DNA of 64,000 nt from JABMOV01 sp964654545 (GTDB lineage: Bacteria > Fidelibacterota > Marinisomatia > Marinisomatales > JABMOV01), in the NCBI GenBank assembly GCA_964654545.1, contig CAZZIU010000005.1, positions 1 to 64,000 of the forward strand, given 5' to 3'. Under the pieces are notes generated by a model. The model was not told the DNA's origin. It worked only from the letters and a program-made list of their open reading frames with translations, and did not search any database. Each line of letters opens with the position of its first letter. The first letter of the stretch is position 1. A program made the translations under genes and the position numbers. Positions 28,655 to 37,578 of this stretch are shown one piece after another.

Positions 28655-29064
28655 TGCAATGTGTATTTGCCAGATCCAGATAAAATGATTCCAATAAATA
28701 TGAAGGCAGATTCAATGGCATGGTACGGACTACCTTTTCCTGATACCACATGAAATACGATGGCAAATATCATGGTGAACAACATCATCAGTGCCGATAG
28801 TCTGACCTGGAATCCGATGACCAAAAAGAGACCGCCTATCGCTTCGGATAGGGCTGCTAGCAACCCCCAAAATGGGTACCAGAAATGTATTCCGATACTA
28901 CCGGGTCCATTCATACCCAGACTCGTCCATCGTTCTATGCCTCCAAGCAATTTCGGGTATCCGTGTAGAATAAACATGATACCAATGCCTATTCGAATGA
29001 CCAGGATAGCCCAATCAATCAAAGCTTTTTCATTACTTTTGAGAAATCGAATCCAACCCATCAT
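28636..29064 (-). CDS. DoxX family membrane protein
   Basis: A 142-residue protein with four hydrophobic helices. The first contains VIRIGIGIMFILHGYPKLLGG, the classic DoxX opening. FWGLLAALSEAIGGLFLVIG and later helices follow. DoxX proteins are four-helix membrane proteins linked to redox or oxidative-stress functions in some species; the role here is unknown. Its ATG overlaps the TGA of the small gene upstream (ATGA). Confidence 0.88.
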   Translation of the reverse strand: MMGWIRFLKSNEKALIDWAILVIRIGIGIMFILHGYPKLLGGIERWTSLGMNGPGSIGIHFWYPFWGLLAALSEAIGGLFLVIGFQVRLSALMMLFTMIFAIVFHVVSGKGSPYHAIESAFIFIGIILSGSGKYTLQWIVKR

Positions 29065-29228
29065 TTGGTATCATTAATATCGGTGAATTCTGCGTCCACA
29101 CTATCGTATTTCTGTTTGCTGCTATTTCTATTTGTTTTTTTTGGATTTCCAATTGTCTGATGTGATACCTGTTGATAAATCCAGTAAATAAACCAAATTA
29201 ATAGTCCATAAAAAATCAATTTACTCAT
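29061..29228 (-). CDS. Small single-pass membrane protein (55 aa)
   Basis: A short gene I found by reading the gap between the DoxX and kinase genes. It reads ATG at 29228-29226 to TGA at 29063-29061, 55 residues. The N-terminus MSKLIFYGLLIWFIYWIYQQ is a membrane helix. A polar, basic linker follows and an acidic end, VDAEFTDI. This layout resembles DUF4834-type small proteins of Bacteroidota. It starts two bases after the kinase stop and its own stop overlaps the DoxX start. That tight fit in an operon supports it being a real gene. Confidence 0.7.
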   Translation of the reverse strand: MSKLIFYGLLIWFIYWIYQQVSHQTIGNPKKTNRNSSKQKYDSVDAEFTDINDTK

Positions 29229-29230
29229 GA

Positions 29231-29872
29231 CTAATATTGTTTTGTAGGATTGAAAAATTTTGTACCGGATACAGGTTGGCGTATAACATCAATGACTTCT
29301 TTTAAATCATTTTTATTGTTAACAAAGTCAATATTGTTGGTATTGATAATTACCAACGGCGTATCCTGATAATTGAAAAAATATTCATTATAAATTTGAT
29401 TTAACGCATCAATATACTCATAGGATATGGTTGTCTCATATGTCCTGCCACGTTGGTCGATATTTTTCATTAATGTGTCTGTATCGGCCTGAAGATAGAT
29501 TACCAGATCAGGATGAATAACGTTCCGTTCGAGCAAATTTGCAATGGTATCATAAAGACCCATTTCATTTTCATTCAGGTTGAGGGAAGCAAAAAGACGA
29601 TCCTTGACAAACATATAGTCCGTGATCAATAGATTGTGAAACATATCCACCTGCCTCAAATCCTGCTGTTGCTGATACCGCTGAAGGAGGAACCAGAGTT
29701 GTGTTTGAAAGGCAAATCGTTCTGGATCTTTGTAAAAATCAGGTAGGAAAGGGTTTTCATCGAATTCTTCAAAAACGGTACGAGCCCCCAACTCCTGAGA
29801 TAGTAATTTAACTAAACTTGTTTTTCCAACACCAATTGGACCTTCAATCGCGATATAATATAAATGTCTCAT
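29231..29872 (-). CDS. Deoxynucleoside kinase
   Basis: A 213-residue deoxyribonucleoside kinase that phosphorylates a deoxynucleoside (probably dA, dG or dC) with NTP. The start at 29872 gives MRHLYYIAIEGPIGVGKTS, with the P-loop GPIGVGKT. This start overlaps the folK stop (ATGA), whereas the longer frame to 29920 runs back into folK. The DRS-like region and the arginine-rich lid (NIDQRGRTYE) fit the dNK family. It lies in a folate-synthesis operon, so its product may serve nucleotide salvage. Confidence 0.9.
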   Translation of the reverse strand: MRHLYYIAIEGPIGVGKTSLVKLLSQELGARTVFEEFDENPFLPDFYKDPERFAFQTQLWFLLQRYQQQQDLRQVDMFHNLLITDYMFVKDRLFASLNLNENEMGLYDTIANLLERNVIHPDLVIYLQADTDTLMKNIDQRGRTYETTISYEYIDALNQIYNEYFFNYQDTPLVIINTNNIDFVNNKNDLKEVIDVIRQPVSGTKFFNPTKQY

Positions 29873-30375
29873 GCCTGTTTTTCCGGTATATGCTTCCGTA
29901 CATTTGATGTATCGGGACAATAACGCAGCAGGGATTTAACGGATTTTTTTATTACCGGTACAACAAAACCAGGAGCCAATTCATTAAACGGTATCAACAC
30001 AAATTTCCTCAATGCCATCATGGGATGGGGAATTTTTAACATATCCGTATCAATAAAAGTGGAGCCAAAACAGATTATATCAATATCAATAACACGTGGT
30101 GTATTCTTTTCCCTTTTTTCAGGTCGCCCCAATAATAATTCAACTTTACGAATTTCATCCAGAAGTTCAAATGGTTTTAGGTCTGTATCTAATTGCACCA
30201 TCGTATTGAGAAATTCCGGTTGATCTGTATTGCCCAGTGGCTCGGATTCATAAATCGAGGCCACTTTTACATCCGATATATTCTCATTCATACTAAGCGC
30301 GGTGATGGCACTAACAATATTGGCCTCTCGATCACCGATGTTGGCTCCTAGTGACAGGTAGGCCGTCTCAGGCAT
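29869..30375 (-). CDS. folK: 2-amino-4-hydroxy-6-hydroxymethyldihydropteridine diphosphokinase
   Basis: FolK transfers pyrophosphate from ATP to 6-hydroxymethyl-7,8-dihydropterin in folate synthesis. The 168-residue length is typical. Motifs are in order: YLSLGANIGDRE at the N-terminus, YESEPLG, FLNTMVQLDTDL, RVIDIDIICFG and IPHPMMALRKFVLIP. It overlaps folB upstream by 8 bases and the deoxynucleoside kinase downstream by 4, so the three form one operon. Confidence 0.95.
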   Translation of the reverse strand: MPETAYLSLGANIGDREANIVSAITALSMNENISDVKVASIYESEPLGNTDQPEFLNTMVQLDTDLKPFELLDEIRKVELLLGRPEKREKNTPRVIDIDIICFGSTFIDTDMLKIPHPMMALRKFVLIPFNELAPGFVVPVIKKSVKSLLRYCPDTSNVRKHIPEKQA

Positions 30376-30736
30376 AATCAGCTCTGGTTCGCTTCAATTC
30401 CACTTCCACTTCGTCCAGTACACCCTGCACTGGTGCATTCGGTTTTCTCACTCGAATGATCAGTTTTTCAACCAGATAATTCGTAATAATCTCTTTTGCG
30501 ATGGATTCCGCCAATGCTTCAATTAAAAAATATTTATGCGATTTGGTAAAGGATTCCACCGTTTCGTAAATCGCCTGATAATTTAATGTATCGTTTAACT
30601 TATCTGATCTACCTGCACGTTTTAACGGGCGGTATAATTCCAAATCAACGGCAAATTTCCCACCAAGTTGATTTTCAGATTCATGCACACCATGATACCC
30701 GTAAAAAACCATATTTTTTAATCGAATTATATCCAT
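30368..30736 (-). CDS. folB: Dihydroneopterin aldolase
   Basis: FolB converts dihydroneopterin to hydroxymethyldihydropterin, the substrate of the neighbouring FolK. The 122-residue length is standard. FYGYHGVHESENQLGGKFAVD at the N-terminus and the later NYQAIYETVE and FLIEALAESIA follow the family pattern. The conserved Lys near the C-terminus is in VRKPNAPV. It heads the folB-folK-dNK operon. Confidence 0.93.
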   Translation of the reverse strand: MDIIRLKNMVFYGYHGVHESENQLGGKFAVDLELYRPLKRAGRSDKLNDTLNYQAIYETVESFTKSHKYFLIEALAESIAKEIITNYLVEKLIIRVRKPNAPVQGVLDEVEVELKRTRADYA

Positions 30737-30848
30737 AGCAATGGTTATTCCCTGTCTGGATTAAAGAGGATTAAGTTACGCATGTTCGCATATTGACGGA
30801 AGCAGCGAGATTGGTAAAAATTGAATTCATTTTAGATTTAGGAAATAA

Positions 30849-30876
30849 AAAAGCCCTCATAGGAGGGCTTTTTTAT
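30849..30876 (-). terminator. Rho-independent terminator downstream of groEL
   Basis: AAGCCCTC pairs with GAGGGCTT across a four-base loop, flanked by A-runs and T-runs on both sides. It lies about 20 bases past the groEL stop. The symmetry means it could also act on plus-strand transcripts. Confidence 0.85.
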
Positions 30877-30892
30877 TTCGTATCCAAAAGGC

Positions 30893-32518
30893 TTAATACA
30901 TTCCGCCCATACCTGGATCAGGCATTGGAGGAGCCGGTGGATCTTTTTCTGGTATTTCCGTAATTGCCGCTTCAGTAGTGAGCAACAATCCAGCTATAGA
31001 GGCTGCATTTTCAACTGCCACACGAGCAACTTTCGCAGGATCAATGATACCAGCTTTGAACATGTTGACATATTCATTGTTGCGCGCATCGTATCCGTAG
31101 TCATCTTTCCCTTCGCGTACATTCTGTACGACAATGGAAGCTTCCAAACCAGCATTGGTTGTGATCTGACGAATCGGTTCTTCCAGAGCACGGCGCATGA
31201 TATTGACACCCACAATTTGACTGTCAGTAACTTTTACCCCATCCAGGGCACCAATGGCACGTAACAGTGCTACGCCACCGCCAGGGATAATTCCTTCTTC
31301 CACTGCTGCACGAGTTGCATGCAATGCATCTTCTACGCGGGCTTTCTTCTCTTTCATTTCAACTTCCGTTGGTGCACCGGCATACAAGACCGCTACGCCA
31401 CCTGAGAGTTTTGCCAGTCGTTCCTGCAATTTCTCACGGTCGTAGTCAGAAGTGGTTTTATCGATTTGCACTTTAATTTCATTGATACGTGCTTTAATTG
31501 CATCAGTATCACCTGATCCGCCAACAATAGTGGTATTATCTTTATCGCTGACGACTCTTTTGCATGTTCCCAGGTAATCCAAGGTAGCGCTATCTAACTT
31601 GTAGCCCTGCTCTTCAGAGATCACGGTAGCACCAGTAAGCACTGCTATATCTTCTAACATGGCTTTACGACGGTCACCAAATCCTGGAGCTTTTACAGCC
31701 AGAACCTTGAATGTCCCACGCAGCTTATTTACCACCAATGTCGCTAATGCTTCACCTTCAATATCTTCCGCGATCAGCAGGATTGGTTTTCCTGTTTGTA
31801 CCACTTTTTCCAATAATGGTAGCAAGTCCTTCATATTACTAATCTTTTTGTCGTGGATTAATACGTATGGAGTTTCTAATTCAGCTTCCATGGATTCGGA
31901 ATTGGTAACAAAATAAGGTGATAAATAACCGCGATCAAATTGCATACCTTCAACAAATTCGAGGTAAGTCTCTGCAGTTTTGGATTCTTCAACCGTGATA
32001 ACACCATCTTTTCCGACTTTTTCCATCGCTTCCGCAATTTTGTCTCCAATTTCGCTGTCGTGGTTTGCAGAGATGGTTGCAACCTGGGCAATTTGCTTCG
32101 TGTCAGGAAGATCTTTTGACTGTGATTTAATATGTTTTACGATCGCTTCTTTTGCAGCATCAATTCCACGTTTAATGGACATGGGATTGGCACCGGCGGT
32201 TACGTTTTTGATCCCTTCCGTAATGATTGCCTGGGCTAATACGGTGGCAGTTGTGGTTCCATCACCAGCAACATCTGATGTTTTGGAAGCAACTTCCTTC
32301 ACCATCTGAGCGCCAAGGTTTTCCTTGGGATCTTCAAGTTCGATTTCTTTTGCAACGGTAACACCATCTTTGGTAATGGTAGGTGCACCGAATTTCTTTT
32401 CAATTACTACGTTACGACCTTTGGGCCCCAGTGTGACTTTAACGGCATTCGCCAATTGGTCAACACCTGATTTCATTGCTGAACGGGCATCCAAGCCATA
32501 CTCTATAGATTTTGCCAT
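30893..32518 (-). CDS. groL: 60 kDa chaperonin GroEL
   Basis: A 541-residue GroEL that folds client proteins with GroES in an ATP cycle. It opens with MAKSIEYGLDARSAM. GDGTTTATVLA (ATP binding) and the equatorial GGGVALLR are present, and the tail ends GMGGMY. It lies 14 bases after groES, under a CIRCE operator, and ends in a strong terminator. Confidence 0.98.
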   Translation of the reverse strand: MAKSIEYGLDARSAMKSGVDQLANAVKVTLGPKGRNVVIEKKFGAPTITKDGVTVAKEIELEDPKENLGAQMVKEVASKTSDVAGDGTTTATVLAQAIITEGIKNVTAGANPMSIKRGIDAAKEAIVKHIKSQSKDLPDTKQIAQVATISANHDSEIGDKIAEAMEKVGKDGVITVEESKTAETYLEFVEGMQFDRGYLSPYFVTNSESMEAELETPYVLIHDKKISNMKDLLPLLEKVVQTGKPILLIAEDIEGEALATLVVNKLRGTFKVLAVKAPGFGDRRKAMLEDIAVLTGATVISEEQGYKLDSATLDYLGTCKRVVSDKDNTTIVGGSGDTDAIKARINEIKVQIDKTTSDYDREKLQERLAKLSGGVAVLYAGAPTEVEMKEKKARVEDALHATRAAVEEGIIPGGGVALLRAIGALDGVKVTDSQIVGVNIMRRALEEPIRQITTNAGLEASIVVQNVREGKDDYGYDARNNEYVNMFKAGIIDPAKVARVAVENAASIAGLLLTTEAAITEIPEKDPPAPPMPDPGMGGMY

Positions 32519-32532
32519 AATATAATCCTTTT

Positions 32533-32823
32533 CTAGAGAATTGCTAAAATATCGTTTTCACGCATGATCAAATAATCATGTTTATCGACGGTCACTTCTG
32601 TACCGGAAAATTTTCCATACAGAACTTTTTGACCCTCTTTCACAGTCATTTCGACCAGTGTGCCTGCGTCACTGTATTTACCAGGACCTACGGCAATGAC
32701 GGTGCCTTGTTGTGGTTTTTCCTTGGCTGTATCAGGTAAAATGATACCACCGGAAGAAACATCATCCGCTTCCAGGGGCTCAACGACAACACGATCAGCC
32801 AATGGCTTCAGATTTAGACTCAT
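32533..32823 (-). CDS. groS: 10 kDa co-chaperonin GroES
   Basis: A 96-residue GroES heptamer subunit that caps GroEL. It starts LKPLADRVVVEP. The mobile loop (SSGGIILPDTAKEKPQQG) and GTVIAVGPG follow, and it ends MRENDILAIL. The ATG is preceded by AAAAGGAG. The CIRCE site lies about 90 bases upstream, which suggests HrcA control. Confidence 0.98.
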   Translation of the reverse strand: MSLNLKPLADRVVVEPLEADDVSSGGIILPDTAKEKPQQGTVIAVGPGKYSDAGTLVEMTVKEGQKVLYGKFSGTEVTVDKHDYLIMRENDILAIL

Positions 32824-32913
32824 ATGTATCTCCTTTTGTGTAATTAAGTATGATTTTTATAAATTTTTGCAGCAGTGAAATTATAGGCTAATGAGAATGA
32901 TTTTCAATAAAAA

Positions 32914-32940
32914 TTAGCACTCTAAAAATAAGAGTGCTAA
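32914..32940 (-). promoter_or_regulatory. CIRCE operator (HrcA binding site)
   Basis: TTAGCACTC, nine bases, GAGTGCTAA is an exact match to the CIRCE consensus. It is upstream of groES on the minus strand. HrcA represses groESL by binding this inverted repeat; hrcA itself is not in the window. Confidence 0.95.
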
Positions 32941-32982
32941 TTAATGCAAAAAGGGGTACTAATGTGGGAATTCTGCAGGTTA

Positions 32983-33648
32983 TTATTCTGGTTTAAATCC
33001 TATTCTCTCAAAGGGGTTTACAACACTGGAAAGGATATTGTTCAAATGGGCACTGATTCTCTTCAAATACCGTACATACAGTCCAAGGGCTGTGGCACTC
33101 TGTGCATTACCGGCGTCGATTTTTCCTTCAATCAGCTCTCTGACAATGACATCGGTTCTTTTTCGCACACCTTTTTTGTAGGACTTCATTAATTCGTGTG
33201 CCTTTTCTTCATCATTATTTTTTAAAGCATCTATAATGTTATCAAACTGGTATTTGATATGTTTTTCAACATCTTCCAGATCGTCATTTACCGCTGAAAC
33301 AGATAGTTTTGCAGGATGATACATGGCCAGCTCCAGGATATTTTTACAATAATCACCCAACCGTTCAATATCTATTACGATGCTGGTCAAAACCATTCCT
33401 CCAACCAACCCTGTGCCGCCTATGGAGCAATGTGTCATTACCTTGCGACGCACTTCTTGTTCATAGGCGTTAATAATTTTATCTTTTTCACGGATATTCA
33501 CTTTGACATTGGCGCTTTCTGTCGTCCGTAGTACGCGGACCGACTCATTAAACATCTCCCTGGATATATCCAGCATTTCATACGATTTATTCCAGGCCTG
33601 ATTTAACAGGTTATCCGATTTCCAAGCGCTAATAAACTCTTTCCACAT
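32983..33648 (-). CDS. PhoU-domain protein
   Basis: A 221-residue all-helical protein with two PhoU-like repeats. SIVIDIERLGDYCKNILELA near residues 90-110 carries the Asp/Glu-Arg metal-binding pattern of PhoU. RYLKRISAHLNNILSSVV near the end is the matching motif of the second repeat. PhoU proteins modulate phosphate transport and signalling. It starts three bases after the Na/Pi transporter gene, so the pair probably acts together. No PstSCAB system is visible here. Confidence 0.88.
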   Translation of the reverse strand: MWKEFISAWKSDNLLNQAWNKSYEMLDISREMFNESVRVLRTTESANVKVNIREKDKIINAYEQEVRRKVMTHCSIGGTGLVGGMVLTSIVIDIERLGDYCKNILELAMYHPAKLSVSAVNDDLEDVEKHIKYQFDNIIDALKNNDEEKAHELMKSYKKGVRKRTDVIVRELIEGKIDAGNAQSATALGLYVRYLKRISAHLNNILSSVVNPFERIGFKPE

Positions 33649-33651
33649 ATT

Positions 33652-34743
33652 TCACCTCGTAATGAAAATTAAAACCAATGGAATCAGGAAGAATACAATT
33701 CCTATATAGAGCAATGGAATCCAGCGGTTCTCCATTGACTTCCGTGCTAATTTTCTCGCTAATACCAACGGTATGTTTCTTAAAAAGGGTATTCCTGTTA
33801 TAATGACGATTCCGCAAACATTAAACAATAGATGGGAAAATGCCACTGTTATCGGTGCAATCTCGCTGGTGACAAGACTGGCCAGGATTGCTGTAATCGT
33901 CGTACCAATATTGGCTCCCAATGTATAAGGGTATATTTGTCGTAATGTCAAAACACCGGCTCCCGCCAGGGGCACAACAATTGATGTGGTAATAGAACTG
34001 CTTTGAACCAGGACTGTAAGTAGTATTCCAAGGATAAAACCACGTATTGCTGTCTTGAAAATATATTGATCAAACAAAGACTCAATTCGTTTAATTACAA
34101 TTGATTTAAGGAGTACAACCAGATATTTGAGAGAAACAAATAAAAAGAGCAGACCAAGAACGAGAACAATAAGCGCCTGATCCTGAACCAGATCAATGAT
34201 CCAATGAATAAATGGTTTTGTTATGGTTTTGATGGGACTTGAAAAGCTTAAACCTCCGCTGTGCATGAATAAATCACCAATCCAATTGGCAAATTTGCCT
34301 AAAAAATTTGTCGCCAGTTGCAATGGAAACAAGATAACGACCGCCAGTAGATTGAAAAAGTCGTGAACGGTAGATGCGGCAAAAGCTCGTCCCAATTCTT
34401 CTTTTCGTCCAATGTGTCCCATGGATACTATGGTATTGGTAATGCTGGTTCCGATATTGGCACCCATCACAATCGGAATAGCTGTTTCAACTGTCAATAC
34501 TCCTCCACCAACCATGCCGACCACCATGGATGTTGTGGTGGATGAACTCTGAATTAGACTGGTGGCCAAAATTCCAATGAATAAGCCTACAAAGGGACTG
34601 GATGTCCACAACATGACCTGATTGGCAAAATCTTTTCCAAACAGTTTAAAGGATGCTCCCATCAACCCAATACTTACAAGAAATAAATACAGCAGCCCCA
34701 TAGCGCCAAGAATTCCGAAGATTTCTTTAAATCTAGACTGCAT
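33652..34743 (-). CDS. Na+/phosphate cotransporter family protein (NptA/PNaS)
   Basis: A 363-residue membrane protein of the sodium-phosphate cotransporter family. The two inverted repeats each carry the QSSS motif: LIQSSSTTTSMVVG near residue 65 and LVQSSSITTSIVV near 245. Paired GANIGT motifs follow each. About eight or nine hydrophobic helices are present. It lacks the C-terminal PhoU domain found in the larger paralogue at 37579-39747; instead a separate phoU gene follows at once. Direction (uptake or export of Pi) cannot be told. Confidence 0.9.
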   Translation of the reverse strand: MQSRFKEIFGILGAMGLLYLFLVSIGLMGASFKLFGKDFANQVMLWTSSPFVGLFIGILATSLIQSSSTTTSMVVGMVGGGVLTVETAIPIVMGANIGTSITNTIVSMGHIGRKEELGRAFAASTVHDFFNLLAVVILFPLQLATNFLGKFANWIGDLFMHSGGLSFSSPIKTITKPFIHWIIDLVQDQALIVLVLGLLFLFVSLKYLVVLLKSIVIKRIESLFDQYIFKTAIRGFILGILLTVLVQSSSITTSIVVPLAGAGVLTLRQIYPYTLGANIGTTITAILASLVTSEIAPITVAFSHLLFNVCGIVIITGIPFLRNIPLVLARKLARKSMENRWIPLLYIGIVFFLIPLVLIFITR

Positions 34744-34818
34744 TATGCCGATTCTGCATGACGTAAAAGTTAGAAGACTGTTATTATCGTGACAACAACT
34801 GAAACAAAATAATATTAC

Positions 34819-35730
34819 CTAACCAGGTAAGTCACCAGGCTTTAATAAATTTTCTTCCATCAGCCGAATTTCATCAATACCAGAAACAACGATCTCCGTA
34901 TCAAATGTGAGCTTATCTTTCCCAATTCGACCTTGATATTCAATATTGGATAAAATGTATTTGATACAATTCAATCGAGCTTTTTTCTTGTTATCTGATC
35001 GAATAATTGTCCACGGTGAACGGGTACGGTTTGTTTCTACCAGCATCTGGAATTTTCTAATGCTGTACTGATCCCATAATTCCTGTGCCAGGCGATCTAC
35101 CGGGGAAATTTTATATTGTTTTAATGGGTCATTTTCGCGGCTCTCAAAACGGCGCAACTGTTCCGATTTTGATACTGAAAAATAAAATTTAAAGAGTAGA
35201 ATACCGTCTTTTACGAGCATCTGTTCGTAGAGCGGAGTATATTTTAAAAATCGCTTATTTTGTTCATCATTGCAAAATCCCATAACCGGTTCAACCATAG
35301 CCCGATTGTACCAACTTCTATCAAACAATACAATTTCACCGGCAGATGGTAAATGTCGCGAATACCTTTGAAAATACCATTCTGTCTGTTCTCGATCACT
35401 AGGCTTTTCCAGCGCAACCACGCGTGCACCGCGAGGATTCAGGTGCTCTGTAATACGTTTAATAGTACCCCCTTTGCCAGCAGCATCACGACCTTCAAAA
35501 AGAAATATTACACGCAATTGTTTATCTTTAACATGATTTTGCAGTTTTAGCAATTCTATTTGGAGCGTCTTTAATTCTTTTTCATAATCAAGAACGCTTT
35601 TTTTTATGTACACCGGAATTCTTTTTTTTCCAGGTTTGCGATCTGCATATTTGATGGCAACACCTTCTGAAATTATATCACCCTTTAACTTGGTTTTCTT
35701 TGGTTTATTGGTTTGTGTTTTTTGTACCAT
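34819..35730 (-). CDS. ppk2: Polyphosphate kinase 2 (PPK2), copy 1
   Basis: PPK2 transfers phosphate between polyphosphate and nucleotides. This 303-residue enzyme has Walker A FEGRDAAGKGGTIKR (about 77-91) and Walker B FDRSWYNRAMVE near 138. The lid SRENDPLKQYKISP follows. A basic N-terminal stretch of about 50 residues precedes the domain. Overall it looks like a single-domain class I PPK2, which usually acts on nucleoside diphosphates. It is one of two adjacent, clearly different PPK2 genes. Confidence 0.93.
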   Translation of the reverse strand: MVQKTQTNKPKKTKLKGDIISEGVAIKYADRKPGKKRIPVYIKKSVLDYEKELKTLQIELLKLQNHVKDKQLRVIFLFEGRDAAGKGGTIKRITEHLNPRGARVVALEKPSDREQTEWYFQRYSRHLPSAGEIVLFDRSWYNRAMVEPVMGFCNDEQNKRFLKYTPLYEQMLVKDGILLFKFYFSVSKSEQLRRFESRENDPLKQYKISPVDRLAQELWDQYSIRKFQMLVETNRTRSPWTIIRSDNKKKARLNCIKYILSNIEYQGRIGKDKLTFDTEIVVSGIDEIRLMEENLLKPGDLPG

Positions 35731-35744
35731 AATGTGCTCCAGGT

Positions 35745-36623
35745 TTAGCGCTTATACCGACCATGTTTGCGTTTATGTTTCATCATCCGTTTTAATTCTT
35801 TTTCGCCAGGAATGACAATTTTCTTATCGATCTCAAAACTCAACTTTGAATTTCTTCCTCTATAACGTGTGGTATTTAAAATTAATTTCATGGTTTCCAG
35901 TCGTGCTTTGTGTTTGTCATCAGAACGAATTATATACCATGGATTTTGTTCGGTATGTGTTTTTTTAAGTAACCTAAATTTCTTTTCAGTGAATTCATCC
36001 CACAATTCCTGTGCCTGCAAGTCTACTTCACTTAGTTTCCATTTCCGGAGGGGATCGTTTTTTCGTCGATTAAAGCGTTTGGCCTGCTCCTTCTTGCTAA
36101 CTGAAAAATAGAGTTTTAATAATGTGGTTTTTTTGTCTGAGACAAAATTATCTTCGTAAATATTAACCTGTTTTATAAAATTTTTGTACTGATCCTTCGA
36201 ACAAAATCCAAGCACAGGTTCCACCAAAGCTCGGTTATACCAGCTGCGGTCAAACAGAACGATTTCACCGGCATGGGGAAATCGTTCGATATACCGTTTC
36301 ATATACAATTCGGTCTGCTGGGTATCAGTAGGTTTACCAAGTGCCACTAACCGATAGCGCTTTTCATTCATATAGCGTGTTACGCGTCGGATAGTACCCC
36401 CTTTTCCGGAGGCATCGCGGCCGTCAAACAGAATAATAATTTTGTGACCAGTTTTTTCGATATGTGATTGGAGCTTTATAAGTTCAGCCTGAAAAGGTTT
36501 CAGCTCTTCAGACTGTTTTAATTTCAAAAGCGACTGCCGTATCAGCTCTTCTGAAGACAATTTATCAGAAGAATGGAATAATTTTAATTTCTTAAAACTC
36601 TCAATATAATCGGCTTCAGTCAT
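35745..36623 (-). CDS. ppk2: Polyphosphate kinase 2 (PPK2), copy 2
   Basis: A second PPK2 of 292 residues. Walker A is FDGRDASGKGGTIRR (about 65-80) and Walker B FDRSWYNRALVEP near 123; the lid is RRKNDPLRKWKLSE. It differs from copy 1 at many positions, so this is not a recent duplicate. The C-terminus ends in a strongly basic tail (KHKRKHGRYKR) that could contact polyphosphate. The start overlaps the CHAD gene stop by four bases; copy 1 follows after 14 bases. Confidence 0.93.
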   Translation of the reverse strand: MTEADYIESFKKLKLFHSSDKLSSEELIRQSLLKLKQSEELKPFQAELIKLQSHIEKTGHKIIILFDGRDASGKGGTIRRVTRYMNEKRYRLVALGKPTDTQQTELYMKRYIERFPHAGEIVLFDRSWYNRALVEPVLGFCSKDQYKNFIKQVNIYEDNFVSDKKTTLLKLYFSVSKKEQAKRFNRRKNDPLRKWKLSEVDLQAQELWDEFTEKKFRLLKKTHTEQNPWYIIRSDDKHKARLETMKLILNTTRYRGRNSKLSFEIDKKIVIPGEKELKRMMKHKRKHGRYKR

Positions 36624-37573
36624 TCGATTTTCCCCGCTGCAAATTTACTGGAATGAGTTAACATAACATTGCCATGGTCCCAATACTGTAAGAATTCTTT
36701 GTATACCGTATCACGCCTGATGAGTATATAGTGCGAAATCTGCAATACGTTGTCCTTGAACTCAGAGGAAGCTATCTTTGCCAAATACATTTGAATGAAT
36801 TCCTCAGAAAAAAACCCACTCAACGTATCTTCTTCAATTTGTTGGCGTATCTTCTTTGGAATTTGCCATCTTTTTTTTGCCCAGCTCAGGAGCAGGTGCA
36901 GCTGAATTTCACAATCGTGGATTACACCAATATAATTTTGAACCTTCTTGAAAACCCCTATTTGACTCTTTTCCCCATTCATCAATTCCAAAAAATATCT
37001 ATACCTTTTTACTTCCAATCGTACATCATGAATTGTTTTTCTGTTAGGTAGATTATTAAATCTCATAATTTTTTTCTTAAGACGATTGGCACCTTCCACC
37101 CCTTGATCCACAAGCACAGAATCAGGAATTGATACATAATCTTTGATACCTTTTTCAAATGTTCTAAAACCTTTTTTCTTTAAGATTTTTGCCATCTTAT
37201 TTTGCAGGCTTTGTGAACGTTTTTTTCGTTTTTTCTTCAAATACTCATAAAAATCCAATCCACCGGTTGACATTTCACACATTTCCTGCAGATCCTCCAT
37301 GGCTACATCCATGTCCCGTAATTTATTTGAAGGACGTGTCACTTTTCTAATCCACAGCGAAAAACGATCAAACCACTCGTCACTCGTTGATTGATAAGCA
37401 AATCGGGTATAGCTATGCAATCGCCTGGCATTCACCCTAAACTGATGTATTGATTTTTCCTGACCCTCCTGTGCTATTGCTGTAGCATGTGCTTCCATGA
37501 GATATAATCGATCTTTAATGGATTGAATCAGGACGGATTCTTCGAGTGGGTGTTCTTCAACTGCCATCAACAA
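36620..37573 (-). CDS. CHAD domain protein (polyphosphate binding)
   Basis: A 317-residue protein made of one CHAD domain: two bundles of helices with conserved His and basic residues. HQFRVNARRLHSYTRF near residue 45 is the first hallmark, and IHDVRLEVKRYRYFLELM near 185 is the second. CHAD domains bind inorganic polyphosphate through these basic residues and are often coded beside ppk genes. Here the stop overlaps the PPK2 copy 2 start, and it follows the transporter-PhoU fusion by five bases. Confidence 0.88.
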   Translation of the reverse strand: MLMAVEEHPLEESVLIQSIKDRLYLMEAHATAIAQEGQEKSIHQFRVNARRLHSYTRFAYQSTSDEWFDRFSLWIRKVTRPSNKLRDMDVAMEDLQEMCEMSTGGLDFYEYLKKKRKKRSQSLQNKMAKILKKKGFRTFEKGIKDYVSIPDSVLVDQGVEGANRLKKKIMRFNNLPNRKTIHDVRLEVKRYRYFLELMNGEKSQIGVFKKVQNYIGVIHDCEIQLHLLLSWAKKRWQIPKKIRQQIEEDTLSGFFSEEFIQMYLAKIASSEFKDNVLQISHYILIRRDTVYKEFLQYWDHGNVMLTHSSKFAAGKIE

Positions 37574-37578
37574 TTCAC

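Noticed and set aside
30849..30876. Possible CRISPR-like repeat around the groEL end
   Set aside because: It is a single terminator hairpin; no repeated spacer unit follows.
32914..32940. Considered as a phage or site-specific attachment repeat
   Set aside because: It matches the CIRCE consensus exactly and sits in front of groES.
34819..36623. Tandem duplication of one PPK2 gene
   Set aside because: The proteins differ widely outside the catalytic motifs, so this is not a recent copy.
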